Shown: positions 44,608 through 54,570, counted from the first letter of the stretch. The stretch: DNA of 64,000 nucleotides from CAIZQW01 sp942493055 (GCA_942493055.1 OW818680.1:5084001-5148000); one strand, 5' to 3'. Notes: generated by a model not told the origin, from the sequence alone. Made by a program: numbers and translations.

Positions 44608-46224
44608 ATGACGAAGGAACGAAACATAGTGCTGCCGCAAGAGGGGATCCATGAGATTCCCACACGGCCCTCCCTTGCCAAGGCACGGGTGGTCAGTGTG
44701 GCAACCCTTCTGTTGGCCGGACTCGGGGTGGGGGCCGCGTGGCTTTTGCCAGGGGCGATGAACACGTTCTTAGGACGCCATGCGCTCCTATGGACGGCGC
44801 TGGATGAGCGGTCAATCACCCCGATTTTGTTGGTGCTCTTTGAACTGATGAAGGTGACGGGCCTCCTCTGCGGAGCGATTGGCCTCGTGAGCCTGTTCCG
44901 AAATGCGCAGACCTATCGTCTGTTGCGGGCTGTCCTGGCGGTCGCCTTTCTTGTGATCGCGTCTTATGTGGTGGTGGCCTGGCTGGCGGGTGGCGTTGTG
45001 ATGGAGTTAAACTTGGAACTGAATGGGCAGAAGCAGGATCGCGCCACACTCGGTCTTTTCTGGTGGAATATCTGTTGGCAAGCCTTGGCCTTGTTGCTCT
45101 ATGTGGCCTGGCTCCAGGTGATGCTCCGCAGCCGCTCGGTTTATGCAGCTTTTATGCGCGAGGAAGGAGCTCCACTGGAGGGCGATGCTGTCTTGGAAAA
45201 CTTCCGGACACACGGACCGGACCCGAGATCGCGCCTCAGTCTTTATGCAAGCATTGCCACACATATTGTGATTATCATCATCATCCCTTGGTTGGTGCAA
45301 CTGGGAGGCTGTGTGGAGGCCTACAAGGTTCCCAAAGGGAGTGGCAATCCAGTCGTGACCATGGTCAAAATGGTGAAGCCTGAGAAGAAGAAGAAAAAGA
45401 CCATGACGTTACGCCCCAGCTCGGCCATCATCTATGAGATACCCGACTTGGACGACACCGAGGTTGATCGGGTCATGGAGGATCAGTCGCAAGTCCAATA
45501 TCAGGCACTCGCCAATGCAAAAGCTGGAAAGATGGGCAAGGGCGGAGGGGACAAAGGCGGCTGGCCAGAGGGCATGGATGACTACAAGATTCGCTTCATT
45601 CGATTGGAGCATAATGGAGCTGGCTGGGATGACGGGATGGATGCCTCAGGGGCGGACATCAACTTCCTCCGTGCCTTTGCAAAGAGTACAGGATTCAAGA
45701 ATATCGCCCCCAAGGGCGAGAAGCACTCGATTGCCTTGCTGGCAAAATATCCAAAGGATGGTTTTCCGCCTTTTGTCTATCTCACCGGGAATAGAGGTAT
45801 GGGATCAGTATCCTCCGCAGATAGTAAAATTTTGCGCGAGTACTGTCTCAAAGGCGGCATGTTGATTGCAGATGCCGGTAGCCCGGAGTTCCATCGCTCG
45901 TTTACCCATTTCATTCAACAGGTCTTTCCTGATAAGCCGCTTCTGGATATTGCCGATGATGATATGTTGTATCAGTTGCCGTATGGCTTTCCGCATGGCG
46001 CTCCAGCTTTTTGGCATCATGGTGGACGCCGCGCCTTGGGGATGAAACATGAGAACCGCTGGATGGTCTTCTATCATCCGGGTGACATGAATGACGCTTG
46101 GAAGTCTCCCGGGTTTACGGATGTGACGCCCGACATGCGCGACGCGGCCATGCAATTGGGTATTAATCTTGTCTATTATGCCTTTAATCAATGGGATGAT
46201 GCCGTGGCGAAAGCAAGGAAATGA
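44608..46224 (+). CDS. Five-TM membrane protein with C-terminal DUF4159 domain
   Basis: A 538-aa protein. TM segments are at ~24-48, 70-97, 105-132, 152-174 and 210-233. The last (HIVIIIIIPWLVQLGG) is followed by a Lys-rich stretch (EKKKKKTMTLRP). Residues ~325-530 match the DUF4159 pattern: FIRLEHNGAGW, PFVYLTGNRGMG, LREYCLKGGMLIADAGSPEFHRSF, and a C-terminal NLVYYAFNQ. DUF4159 has a class-I-glutamine-amidotransferase-like fold and is common in PVC and Bacteroidetes envelope clusters with MoxR/vWA genes; its role is unknown. Here it is attached to a membrane anchor beside ExbBD, suggesting it is the periplasmic effector. Its end overlaps the next start (ATGA). Confidence 0.8.
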   Translation: MTKERNIVLPQEGIHEIPTRPSLAKARVVSVATLLLAGLGVGAAWLLPGAMNTFLGRHALLWTALDERSITPILLVLFELMKVTGLLCGAIGLVSLFRNAQTYRLLRAVLAVAFLVIASYVVVAWLAGGVVMELNLELNGQKQDRATLGLFWWNICWQALALLLYVAWLQVMLRSRSVYAAFMREEGAPLEGDAVLENFRTHGPDPRSRLSLYASIATHIVIIIIIPWLVQLGGCVEAYKVPKGSGNPVVTMVKMVKPEKKKKKTMTLRPSSAIIYEIPDLDDTEVDRVMEDQSQVQYQALANAKAGKMGKGGGDKGGWPEGMDDYKIRFIRLEHNGAGWDDGMDASGADINFLRAFAKSTGFKNIAPKGEKHSIALLAKYPKDGFPPFVYLTGNRGMGSVSSADSKILREYCLKGGMLIADAGSPEFHRSFTHFIQQVFPDKPLLDIADDDMLYQLPYGFPHGAPAFWHHGGRRALGMKHENRWMVFYHPGDMNDAWKSPGFTDVTPDMRDAAMQLGINLVYYAFNQWDDAVAKARK

Positions 46225-47399
46225 ACTACTTTAGCACCATAGGCTACCTAAGCGTTCTCCTGGGGCTTGCCGTCCCAGTGCTCTGGTTGCTCTATTTCAC
46301 GCAACGCGCGAGAAAGACTTCTGCGCCGCAGGGTGGGCTCCGGCGCTGGCTCTGCCTTGTGGCGCTGGGCATCGCGCTCGTGGCTGCGATCTTGGCAAAG
46401 GTCAACTCCGTGACGTATGTCAACCGGATCCAGCTTGATCAGAGTGCTGAGATTCAAGCTGCGCAAGCCAAACAGGACGCTGCCCGTAAACTGGCGGAAA
46501 AGTCGAGAAGTGGAGAGGTCGCCCAGGTTCGTTTCGCCGAGGATGCGTCTGGAGATTTTCTGGATGAAGGGGGCATGGATAGCGCGGATCTAAAGTATAT
46601 GGAAAAGATCCGTAACGAGGGCGAGCCAGAATGGAAGCAGGCTAAGAAGACGCGCAATGCAGGGGGGAACCCAGGCGACGCTTTGGAGGCTCAGATCGGA
46701 GGCCAAGAGAAGCAGAAAGGGGTTACGCCCCCGCCCGAGACCGAGGAGCAGCCCGTGATCATGGTGGCCTCTAAAAAGGCCCTGGCAGACCGGCTCGACA
46801 CTGTGAATCTCAAACTGACGCGTCTCCTTGTTTTCCTGGCGGTGCTGTTTGTCCTTCTCGATTACCTGTACCGTTATAATCGTTATGAAGAGGCGTTTCT
46901 CCCCTTGCCGATTCCCTCTGCCTGGGTCACCACCTTCTCGCCGCTTGCTCCACGCTCGGAGCGACCTGTTCCGCCGAGGCGAACACGCAATGACGAGCTG
47001 GCATGGCTCAGCAAGCGTGGGGATACGTTCGTCTATTTGACAGACAAAACCATGACTGCTGACCAGATCCCCGCTCTGTTGCCACGTCTCGGGAAATGGA
47101 GGCGGCCGCTCGAGGTGATCCGTGTGAAGTGTGGCGACCCCATCATTTCAGAGGACTTTATCTTTGAGTCCCTCTGGTATGGCCGGGCCTCTTTTGTTGT
47201 GGACTCGACAGACCGTATCCAGGCGTTGCTTGAACGGTTCCAGACCTTGCTGGCGGAGCGCAAAGCCTGTCGTGCAAAGGTCTCACAGACGGTTCACCTG
47301 GTCTGGGATTGCTATGCACCCCCTCCAGATCTTTTGCAGACAGAGGGCCTTCGCTTGATGAAGGCGACAGGCTTCACGCTGTTTGTCTGCAAAGAGTAA
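46221..47399 (+). CDS. Three-TM membrane protein of unknown function in the ExbBD run
   Basis: A 392-aa protein not recognised as any family. TM helices are predicted at ~8-27, 43-62 and 197-216. Residues ~75-190 between the second and third are hydrophilic, Gln/Lys/Glu-rich and likely helical. The part after the third TM (~218-392) looks globular, with a strand-helix pattern (LAWLSKRGDTFVYLTDKTM ... GFTLFVCKE). The start overlaps the stop of the DUF4159 gene (ATGA), so the two are probably partners in one complex. It ends just before a heptamer hairpin array. Confidence 0.75.
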   Translation: MNYFSTIGYLSVLLGLAVPVLWLLYFTQRARKTSAPQGGLRRWLCLVALGIALVAAILAKVNSVTYVNRIQLDQSAEIQAAQAKQDAARKLAEKSRSGEVAQVRFAEDASGDFLDEGGMDSADLKYMEKIRNEGEPEWKQAKKTRNAGGNPGDALEAQIGGQEKQKGVTPPPETEEQPVIMVASKKALADRLDTVNLKLTRLLVFLAVLFVLLDYLYRYNRYEEAFLPLPIPSAWVTTFSPLAPRSERPVPPRRTRNDELAWLSKRGDTFVYLTDKTMTADQIPALLPRLGKWRRPLEVIRVKCGDPIISEDFIFESLWYGRASFVVDSTDRIQALLERFQTLLAERKACRAKVSQTVHLVWDCYAPPPDLLQTEGLRLMKATGFTLFVCKE

Positions 47400-47400
47400 T

Positions 47401-47468
47401 CAGTGATCAGTGAGCAGTAATCAGTGAGCAGTGGAAGCCTACTGATGACTGACAACTGATCACTGATG
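47401..47468 (+). repeat. Heptamer array with matching inverted array (large hairpin)
   Basis: Five direct units (CAGTGAT, CAGTGAG, CAGTAAT, CAGTGAG, CAGTGGA; 47401-47435) face four inverted units (ACTGATG, ACTGACA, ACTGATC, ACTGATG; 47441-47468). The RNA could form a stem of about 28 bp with mismatches. It begins 2 bp after a stop codon. There is no T-run, so it is not a classic terminator. Confidence 0.8.
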
Positions 47469-47495
47469 ACTTAAACATGAGAAGGGAACAAAACG

Positions 47496-50400
47496 ATGCT
47501 GAGCCGAACACTTTCTTTATCTACGAAAATACTTATACTACTCACACTCGCCCTTGCCCAGCCGCTCTGGTCTGCCGAGCGTGATGCCGCGGAGGCTGCG
47601 AGCGCGGCAATCAGTGATGCAGAGGATACCGAGGGGCAGGCGTATGTGAAGGCTCGGCCGACCAAGATGCCGGACCTGACGAAGGGCGACCCCTTGCCGG
47701 AACCCGAAAAGGGAGGGCCACTCCTCTGGAACATGGGCCCTACCGGTATTATCGGCATTAAGAACGGCGGCAATCAAGGGGACCAGGTACAGGTAGTCTC
47801 CGTGTTGCCGGGCTCACCCGCAGAAGGAAAGATCTTTGTCGGCGACGTGCTTCTGGGGGTTGCAGGCGAGAGGTTTACGGTTGGCGGTGATATCAACCGC
47901 ATGGCCGGCGAGGCGATCATCAAGGCCGAGGAGGAGGCAGGAAAAGGACTGCTCCAGCTTCATCTCTGGCGCGACCTGAACTGGGTGAAACGCGCAGCCC
48001 CCAAGGATGTCTTTGGCATGGACATGGACCAGCTTTTCAAAGAGTCCGAAGCGAGCGCGGGTGAGATTTATGATTGGCAGGGTGATGAGGAGAAGAAGGC
48101 TTCCGTCAAGAAAATGTCGTTTGATAAATTCCCGATTGACGGCGTGAAGACGAACATCACCCTGCAGTTGCGGGTGATGGGGACCTACAGTGAAACCTCG
48201 CCCTGGGATTGCCCAGTCGTTACCAAAGTAAGGGAAGAGGCTTGGAAGTTGCTCGCGGAAGAGCTGAAGCCGGACAAGAAAAAGCGTCGGAGCGGAGACT
48301 GGCCCACGGTGCTCGCGCTGGTCGCGTCCGGCAAGCCCGAGTATGTCCAGTTGGCGAAAGAGTGGGTCCATGCGCAAAAGCTTGAGACGAACATGCAGGC
48401 GCGGGTTTCGCTCGATGACTTGACGTATCGGGGGATGCAGTCCTGGCATCATGGTTTCGAGGGGCTTGAAAAAGCGCTCTACTATGATGCCACAAAAGAT
48501 CCTTATGTGCTGCCTGAAGTCCGCAAGTGCGCGATTATGGCCGCGCTCGGCCAGAGCGGCGGCGGTTCGTGGGGACACACCTTCGCCTTCCCGGAGTTTA
48601 ACGGCGGCATGCTCCACGGGTGCAACCCCGGCTACGGCGGCATGAACAATGCCGGTTCGCGTTGTTTCTTCCTCCTGACCTTGGCGCGCAAGGCTGGTAT
48701 CACCCACCCTGAGCTGGATGCTGCCATCTTTAAAGCCTCGCGTTTCTTCAGCACCTACAGTGACAAGGGGTGCATCCCGTATGGCGACCACTCGCCCTGG
48801 CCTTCGGATGACAGCAACGGCAAGAACTATGGGGTCGCGTATGCCTTTTACACGTTGGGCCGCAAATACGAGGGCCAGTACTTCTCGATGTGTTCCGCCC
48901 ATGCGTCCTTTTCCCGTCGCGGGGGCCATGGAAGTGCGACACTCTGGTACTATACGCCATTGTCTGCGAATATTGCCGGACCGCGTGCGACCCAGGCCAG
49001 CATGCGCAACATGCGTCCCTTCTACACCCTCTCCCGTCGGCATGATGGTTCGTTTGTCTTCCTCGGTGAGCAGGCGGGTGGAATAGGTGGCAGGGGGATG
49101 CGGAATCCGACGGCCACGTTGGCGTTGCATCTCTCGGCTCCGCTCAAGCAACTGGCGATCACCGGTAAGGATGCCGATGAAAAGTTCTGGATGACCGATC
49201 AGGAGTTGAACCAACTTCTGATTAGCGCACGGAGTCAGATTGGCGATAAAGTCTTGCTCGAAAAGATTGGGAAACCCTGGAATGAACGCAGTTCAGACGA
49301 GCTCATCACTCTGCTGGGGCACTTCTATCCGGTCATGCGCAGGAACATTGCAAAGGAACTGGGCAAGCGTTACGGAAGCGGGGAGAAGGCCATTCCGGCA
49401 AAGGCGTTGCCTTTGCTCGCAAGTCCAGATGCGCGGGTGCGCGAGGGTGCCTGTCTGACCCTCTCCGCTTGTGGCGCGGATTCAGTGCTCGAGAATCTCT
49501 CGGGGGTTGTCGCCCTGCTCAAGGATGAAAAGGAGTTTGTGCGCATGGCCGCTGTCCAAGCGATTGGCGCTGCGACACAGCCCGGAGATTCCAAGCGGGA
49601 GGTTGCGTTGTTGAGTGCTGCGGCAGAAGACTATCCTGGGCTCACCATGGATCAGGGCAATGTCAGAACCACGGTCAAGGATGTCCTCTTTTCCCAGCCG
49701 AGAAAAGGCGAGAAGGTGATTCCTTCGCTGTTAAATTCAGAACCGTTCAAAGCTGGCTACGAAGAGGATGTGGTGCGCGTCGGACTTGAAAAGATCATTA
49801 CGATGGATCCACAAGGCATAATACCCAAGGGGTGGAGCAAGGAGACCCTGATCAAGTTGGCTGGACCAGTCGTCTTTGCCGCCGAGGATCTGCAAGTTAA
49901 TGATACGATGTTCGGGGGTGCGCGTAAGAGTCAGGCACAAGATTTACTCCAGAAGCATGGCTATCGCGAGGCCGCAGAGGGCGCCTCCGCCAATCTGGCA
50001 AAGCGCAAGTATCTTCCGCGTGACATGCGCTTGAAGGTGACGTATAAAGATGCCTTCATCGTTCCTGTCTTGGTGAAGAAATACCCAGGTCTGTATCGCG
50101 ACCGTCTCGATGATCTGCATCTCTGGCTCCAAGAGTCACCGGTTACGGTTCTGTCAGAGGGCAACGGCAAGGGGAATCCGCCGACCTTGACGCCGTTGAA
50201 TGAACTCGTCGAGCTGGTTGAAAAAGATAAGACAGGTACGACCCTTCCCAGCATCGAGCCCGATGTCGCAAAGATGTTTCAGGAGGAGTTGGCGCGTGCC
50301 GGTGATGCAGAGGCTCAGCTGAAGCACTGTCGCAAGGAGCTTGACGATCTGGGACGGAAGAACTATTTTCGCAAGATGTGCTCCCTGTCACATCTCACAG

Positions 50401-51539
50401 AAGTATTGGGCCTCAAGGCCCTGGATGATGTGAGCCCCTTCTTAGGCCATGAGCAGTGGCGTGTGCGTGAGCGTGCGGAAGCGCTGGCAATGGAGCTTGT
50501 GAAAAAGGGGGCGGGGCCGCGTCTGCTGGAGCTTTTAAAGGAGTCTCTGGCACGGGAGAGCGGTCTGCTGGGGAATCGCCACGCCGCAGGAGTGCTGGCC
50601 GTACTTGTGAAGGCTGAGCACAAGGCCGCGCTACCCGTTGCGCAGGTAGCCTTGAAGCATCCGGATCCTGTGGTCCGTAAGGCGGCGGTTCAAGCCGTCT
50701 TTGCGCTCGGTGGCGATGCGGAACTCAAAACCTTATTGGCCTTTTTGAATCAAGCCCAGGAGACGGATGATTTTGAAGGCTTTGAACAGGCCGTACTCTC
50801 CCGTCGCGAAGACCCTCAATATGTCACGCGTGTCAGCGAGCAGGCACGGGCTCTCTTGGAAACAAGCCGCGCCGGTCAGCGCCGGTCACTCGCTTACGTG
50901 GTGGGCCAGTTCGGTGGTGCAGAAAACATGGCAGCCTTGCAGAAGGCGGCGTTAAACGCACAGAGTCCGGCTGAGGCGCAGGAGGTGATCTTAGCTCTCG
51001 CCTTCTCGCCGGATCGTACCGCCGATGGCGTCTTGATCCAGCTGGCCAAGCAAGACAAGAACTTGAAGGATGTTGTGTCAGTCAATAGTGTGTATCGCAT
51101 GGTGGGGCGTCATGGGGCAGGGGATGTTACCGACACCCAGCGCATGGACTTCGCAGAACCCATGCTCAAGATTAAGCCCGACACCAAACTGATCACCTAT
51201 CTCGGCAAGATTTATACAGGCCGCGCAGTCAAGGCCCTCTACGACGTTATGAAGCTCGGCAATACAGAGGATGCGGTGAAGGCCATCATCAATGCCGCGT
51301 ACAACATGGAGAAGAAGCCTGAGGCCGAGCGTGCTATGGCTGCCGAAGCATTGACAGGCGTGATTGAATATATCGAGGTCACGAGGCTCCGTGGCGGTTA
51401 TGCAGCACACATGAGCAAGGACGACAAATACGCCGAGTGGAAGACAATCCAGGCGCTGGCCGGTCAGGCTCTCCTCAAGGTCCATAAACCAAAATCCGCA
51501 GCTATCCCGTCGTTTGATAATCGAGAGCTGGATCTGTGA
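47496..51539 (+). CDS. Exported PDZ/DUF6288/HEAT-repeat protein
   Basis: A 1,347-aa protein with a signal peptide (ending near PLWSA). A PDZ-like domain at ~85-175 (VVSVLPGSPAEGKIFVGDVLLGV) is followed by a helical DUF6288-like region at ~235-560, which shares IPYGDHSPWP and DDSNGKN with the paralogue at 16947. HEAT-like repeats fill the rest to ~1320 (for example VRKAAVQAVFALGGDAELKTLL). Unlike the paralogue it has no C-terminal esterase. AAGGGA at 47482 is a good SD. It is the last gene of the TPR/ExbBD run, and the sensor kinase starts 46 bp later. It is probably a periplasmic protein-protein interaction scaffold. Confidence 0.8.
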   Translation: MLSRTLSLSTKILILLTLALAQPLWSAERDAAEAASAAISDAEDTEGQAYVKARPTKMPDLTKGDPLPEPEKGGPLLWNMGPTGIIGIKNGGNQGDQVQVVSVLPGSPAEGKIFVGDVLLGVAGERFTVGGDINRMAGEAIIKAEEEAGKGLLQLHLWRDLNWVKRAAPKDVFGMDMDQLFKESEASAGEIYDWQGDEEKKASVKKMSFDKFPIDGVKTNITLQLRVMGTYSETSPWDCPVVTKVREEAWKLLAEELKPDKKKRRSGDWPTVLALVASGKPEYVQLAKEWVHAQKLETNMQARVSLDDLTYRGMQSWHHGFEGLEKALYYDATKDPYVLPEVRKCAIMAALGQSGGGSWGHTFAFPEFNGGMLHGCNPGYGGMNNAGSRCFFLLTLARKAGITHPELDAAIFKASRFFSTYSDKGCIPYGDHSPWPSDDSNGKNYGVAYAFYTLGRKYEGQYFSMCSAHASFSRRGGHGSATLWYYTPLSANIAGPRATQASMRNMRPFYTLSRRHDGSFVFLGEQAGGIGGRGMRNPTATLALHLSAPLKQLAITGKDADEKFWMTDQELNQLLISARSQIGDKVLLEKIGKPWNERSSDELITLLGHFYPVMRRNIAKELGKRYGSGEKAIPAKALPLLASPDARVREGACLTLSACGADSVLENLSGVVALLKDEKEFVRMAAVQAIGAATQPGDSKREVALLSAAAEDYPGLTMDQGNVRTTVKDVLFSQPRKGEKVIPSLLNSEPFKAGYEEDVVRVGLEKIITMDPQGIIPKGWSKETLIKLAGPVVFAAEDLQVNDTMFGGARKSQAQDLLQKHGYREAAEGASANLAKRKYLPRDMRLKVTYKDAFIVPVLVKKYPGLYRDRLDDLHLWLQESPVTVLSEGNGKGNPPTLTPLNELVELVEKDKTGTTLPSIEPDVAKMFQEELARAGDAEAQLKHCRKELDDLGRKNYFRKMCSLSHLTEVLGLKALDDVSPFLGHEQWRVRERAEALAMELVKKGAGPRLLELLKESLARESGLLGNRHAAGVLAVLVKAEHKAALPVAQVALKHPDPVVRKAAVQAVFALGGDAELKTLLAFLNQAQETDDFEGFEQAVLSRREDPQYVTRVSEQARALLETSRAGQRRSLAYVVGQFGGAENMAALQKAALNAQSPAEAQEVILALAFSPDRTADGVLIQLAKQDKNLKDVVSVNSVYRMVGRHGAGDVTDTQRMDFAEPMLKIKPDTKLITYLGKIYTGRAVKALYDVMKLGNTEDAVKAIINAAYNMEKKPEAERAMAAEALTGVIEYIEVTRLRGGYAAHMSKDDKYAEWKTIQALAGQALLKVHKPKSAAIPSFDNRELDL

Positions 51540-51585
51540 GGGTGGTATCTGGAGTCAAGTCAAAAAGGGCTCACGCCCAACGTGA

Positions 51586-54570
51586 ATGAACATGCTAAAA
51601 GCCTTCAAGAATAAACAGGTTGTTTTTTTCCGGATTGCCCTTCTGTTTGCAATCGGTTGGTCAACGGTTGCTTTGACGGAAGGACAAAAGAAGGCCATAG
51701 CAATACTGGATGCTGATGGTCGCTCCTTTAGCTTTAACGTGCCGGGGATCATGGGTTTTCGAGGCAGTTTTTCTGCGACCATCGTAAGCAGCGGACAGAA
51801 TCGCGAACTGCTTTCGACCATGGGTCAGATCGCCTTGCCTGCTGGGCAGACGCAAGAGCTGCGTTCAGTGGAGGGCATGCTTGTATCCCCTCCTGAACAC
51901 TCCAAAGAGGATACGCCCCTCGGCCACGCTTCGGTGACGGAGGTGACGCTTCGTTTTGAGCCGGAACAGATGGACGTGCTCTTCCGCTTCAGCCAGGTGG
52001 CGGGCGTGCCTGGCTTCCAGGCGCAGGCGGGTGTCCGTAACAGAGGGGCCGCGCCCGTCAGGCTGCTCTCCGTGACGCCTGTGGCGCTGGAAGGCCAGGT
52101 GTCGGGAAGGCCAACGGCGTGGCTCGTGACCGCCCTGAATGCGAGCGTCAAGGTTGCTCCCCCTGTGGTGGCGCTAAATGAAATCGCTCAACCGTGCAAC
52201 GTCTTTGAAACCGGCGGTTTTTATTCCGCTCCTGAGGGGAATGGCTTTCTTTTCGGCCCGGTCGGGACTCCGACCGCATATGTGCAGGCGAGCATCGAGC
52301 ACAAAGGGGATGGCAAGGTCGCCTTCACATACACAGCGGAGATGAGTGGCGTACAGGTGAAGCCTGGCGAGACGCGCTGGGGACAGCAGGTCGCGCTCCT
52401 GGCGGAGCCCCCCCGTGCCGCGCTGGCGCACTGGGCCGGGTGGGTCGCCAAAACGCACAAGGCCCGGACGGACAAGGGGGCGTTGTCGGGCTGGAACAGC
52501 TATTCGTTTCACGGCGGAAAAATCACAGGGCAGGATGTGCTGGCGGATGTCGAAACGGTATTGAAAAATCCGGACCGCTTTCGTCCCATGGTCATGGAGA
52601 TTGATACGGGCTATGAGCACACCACTGACCAGACAGGGGGTAACAGGAAATTTTTAGAGGGGATGCCCTTCTACGCACAACGTATCGCCGCCACGGGGGC
52701 GAGGCCCGGCATCCTCCTGAATTTCCAAGGGCCGCCGGGGTTTGAGACGACCGCCACGCGGGTCAGGGAGATGGTGCAAAGCGGCTTCACCTATTTGAAG
52801 ATCAACCGCACGTTCCTCACGCTGACGGAGGACCCTGTCCCCCGCAAGACTTCGTTCGAGATCATGCGTGAGGGGTTCACGCGGTTGCGCGAGGCGGCGG
52901 GGGAGGGAACCTATCTGCTCTATAATAATAGCACCCCGGATCGCGCGACCGTGGGGCTGATGGACGCGAACCGCACGGGTGTCGGGTCGCATCGGATCTC
53001 CGTTCGCAATGCGATGACCGACGTGCTGCGTTCCTACCACCTCAATAACCGTTGGTTTGCGGTGGACAACGATTCCTACTACATGGGGACGGACATCGTG
53101 AACGTCAGCGAGATCGCTGGCGGGTGGCCGCTGGTGCGCACGTGGATGAGCATGGTGGGGCTCTTCTGCGGCGCGGCCCTGACCTCGGATCCCTGGAGCT
53201 GGGAGAGCTTCCGTCCCTATTGGCGGAATGTCGAGGTGATGACCCCACCTGCGCGCGAGGAAACAGTGGTGCTGGATCTCTGCACAGCCATGAACTGGCC
53301 CCGCTTGGTGGGGCATGTCAAACGGCCGTGGGGGGATCAGACTGTTGCGCTCCTCTGGAATCCCGGAACCAGCGAACGGGCGGTCACGCTTAGTTTTGAA
53401 CGTGCCGGCATGGATCCGAAGCACCGTTATGCGGTCTGGTCCTTCTGGGACAACCGCTATCTGGGCGTTGCCAGGGGCTCATGGACAACGCCAGCGCTCG
53501 GGCCGACAGCCTCGCAGCATCTCTGTTTTACGGACCTCGACCAGTCACCCGACCAGCCGGTCCTGATCGGTTCGGGGCTGCACATCTACTGCGGTGCGGC
53601 AGAGATCAAGAATGTCTCCTCTTCGCGCGGTGCGATGGAGATCGAACTGACCGACGCTGGAGCACGGGGCGGTGACCTCTTTATCTATAGCCACCGTCAG
53701 CCTGTCTGGAAAGCTGCTGCGGGGTGTACCGTGGCAGAGATCGCCAGCGCCGGCGAGTATGTCTGGCGGATACGCCTGGCCGACCGTAAATCGGGTATGG
53801 CGCAGCGGGTGACGCTTGCCATCCTGCTGCCCGTGACGCAGCAGCTCTGGTTCTGGACCTTGATCGGGACGCTCCTGCTGAGTCTCCTGTTTGCGGCGTG
53901 GCGGTATCTGACCGCGCTACGGCTGCAGCGTGAGCATGCGTTGGATCGGGAGCGCGGCCGGATTGCGCGCGATATCCATGATGACCTTGGTACAAGCCTG
54001 ACCCGTATTTCAGTGTTGGCGGAAAATGCCACGACCCAACCGTGCGAGTTGGCCCAGGCGAAGGAGTACCTCAGTACGGTCCGGGATATTGCGCAGGAGA
54101 TGACCTGCACGATGGATGAGATTGTCTGGGCGATTAACCCCTCGCATGATTCGCTCGACAGTCTGGCCACCTACTTCGGGAGTTACGCTGCTCAGGCAGC
54201 CAAGGAAGCTGGGTTACGTTGCCGTCTCGATTTGCCGATGCTTTTACCGGGGTGGAAACTCTCTGCGGAAAAGCGGCATCACCTCTTTCTTGCGTTCAAA
54301 GAGGCTGTTGGCAACGTGCTGAAGCATGCCCATGCGACCGAGATGAAAGTCGGCTTGACGGCGACAGCAGACGGCTTTGAACTGTTTGTCGAGGATAATG
54401 GGCGAGGCCTAACTAACGGACTGGGTGTGGCAGGTTCGCAGAGCGGAAATGGCCTTGCAAATATGCGCCATCGGATGACCCAGGTGAATGGAACCTTTCA
54501 TATTGACAGTCCAGCTTGCGGCGGGACGCGCATTACGTTTGCGGTCTCGGCTACGGCGTTAAGGGAGTGA
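51586..54570 (+). CDS. Sensor histidine kinase with a GH36-like (pseudo)glycosidase sensor domain
   Basis: A 994-aa protein. After an N-terminal signal/anchor (~10-30), residues ~60-735 lie outside the cytoplasm and resemble an alpha-galactosidase of clan GH-D: a beta-sandwich, a barrel with GWNSYSFHGGKIT, GFTYLKIN, GLMDANRTG, and GLFCGAALTSDPW, then a C-terminal beta domain. The usual nucleophile Asp of the K-x-D motif is Asn407 (KIN), and the usual acid/base Asp after the R-x-G motif is Gly467, so catalysis is probably lost. A TM helix lies at ~755-775. A HisKA_3 box follows with phospho-acceptor His798 (IHDDLG), then a HATPase with Asn910 and DNGRG at 937-941. It probably senses a sugar and phosphorylates the regulator encoded next. 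Confidence 0.82.
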   Translation: MNMLKAFKNKQVVFFRIALLFAIGWSTVALTEGQKKAIAILDADGRSFSFNVPGIMGFRGSFSATIVSSGQNRELLSTMGQIALPAGQTQELRSVEGMLVSPPEHSKEDTPLGHASVTEVTLRFEPEQMDVLFRFSQVAGVPGFQAQAGVRNRGAAPVRLLSVTPVALEGQVSGRPTAWLVTALNASVKVAPPVVALNEIAQPCNVFETGGFYSAPEGNGFLFGPVGTPTAYVQASIEHKGDGKVAFTYTAEMSGVQVKPGETRWGQQVALLAEPPRAALAHWAGWVAKTHKARTDKGALSGWNSYSFHGGKITGQDVLADVETVLKNPDRFRPMVMEIDTGYEHTTDQTGGNRKFLEGMPFYAQRIAATGARPGILLNFQGPPGFETTATRVREMVQSGFTYLKINRTFLTLTEDPVPRKTSFEIMREGFTRLREAAGEGTYLLYNNSTPDRATVGLMDANRTGVGSHRISVRNAMTDVLRSYHLNNRWFAVDNDSYYMGTDIVNVSEIAGGWPLVRTWMSMVGLFCGAALTSDPWSWESFRPYWRNVEVMTPPAREETVVLDLCTAMNWPRLVGHVKRPWGDQTVALLWNPGTSERAVTLSFERAGMDPKHRYAVWSFWDNRYLGVARGSWTTPALGPTASQHLCFTDLDQSPDQPVLIGSGLHIYCGAAEIKNVSSSRGAMEIELTDAGARGGDLFIYSHRQPVWKAAAGCTVAEIASAGEYVWRIRLADRKSGMAQRVTLAILLPVTQQLWFWTLIGTLLLSLLFAAWRYLTALRLQREHALDRERGRIARDIHDDLGTSLTRISVLAENATTQPCELAQAKEYLSTVRDIAQEMTCTMDEIVWAINPSHDSLDSLATYFGSYAAQAAKEAGLRCRLDLPMLLPGWKLSAEKRHHLFLAFKEAVGNVLKHAHATEMKVGLTATADGFELFVEDNGRGLTNGLGVAGSQSGNGLANMRHRMTQVNGTFHIDSPACGGTRITFAVSATALRE

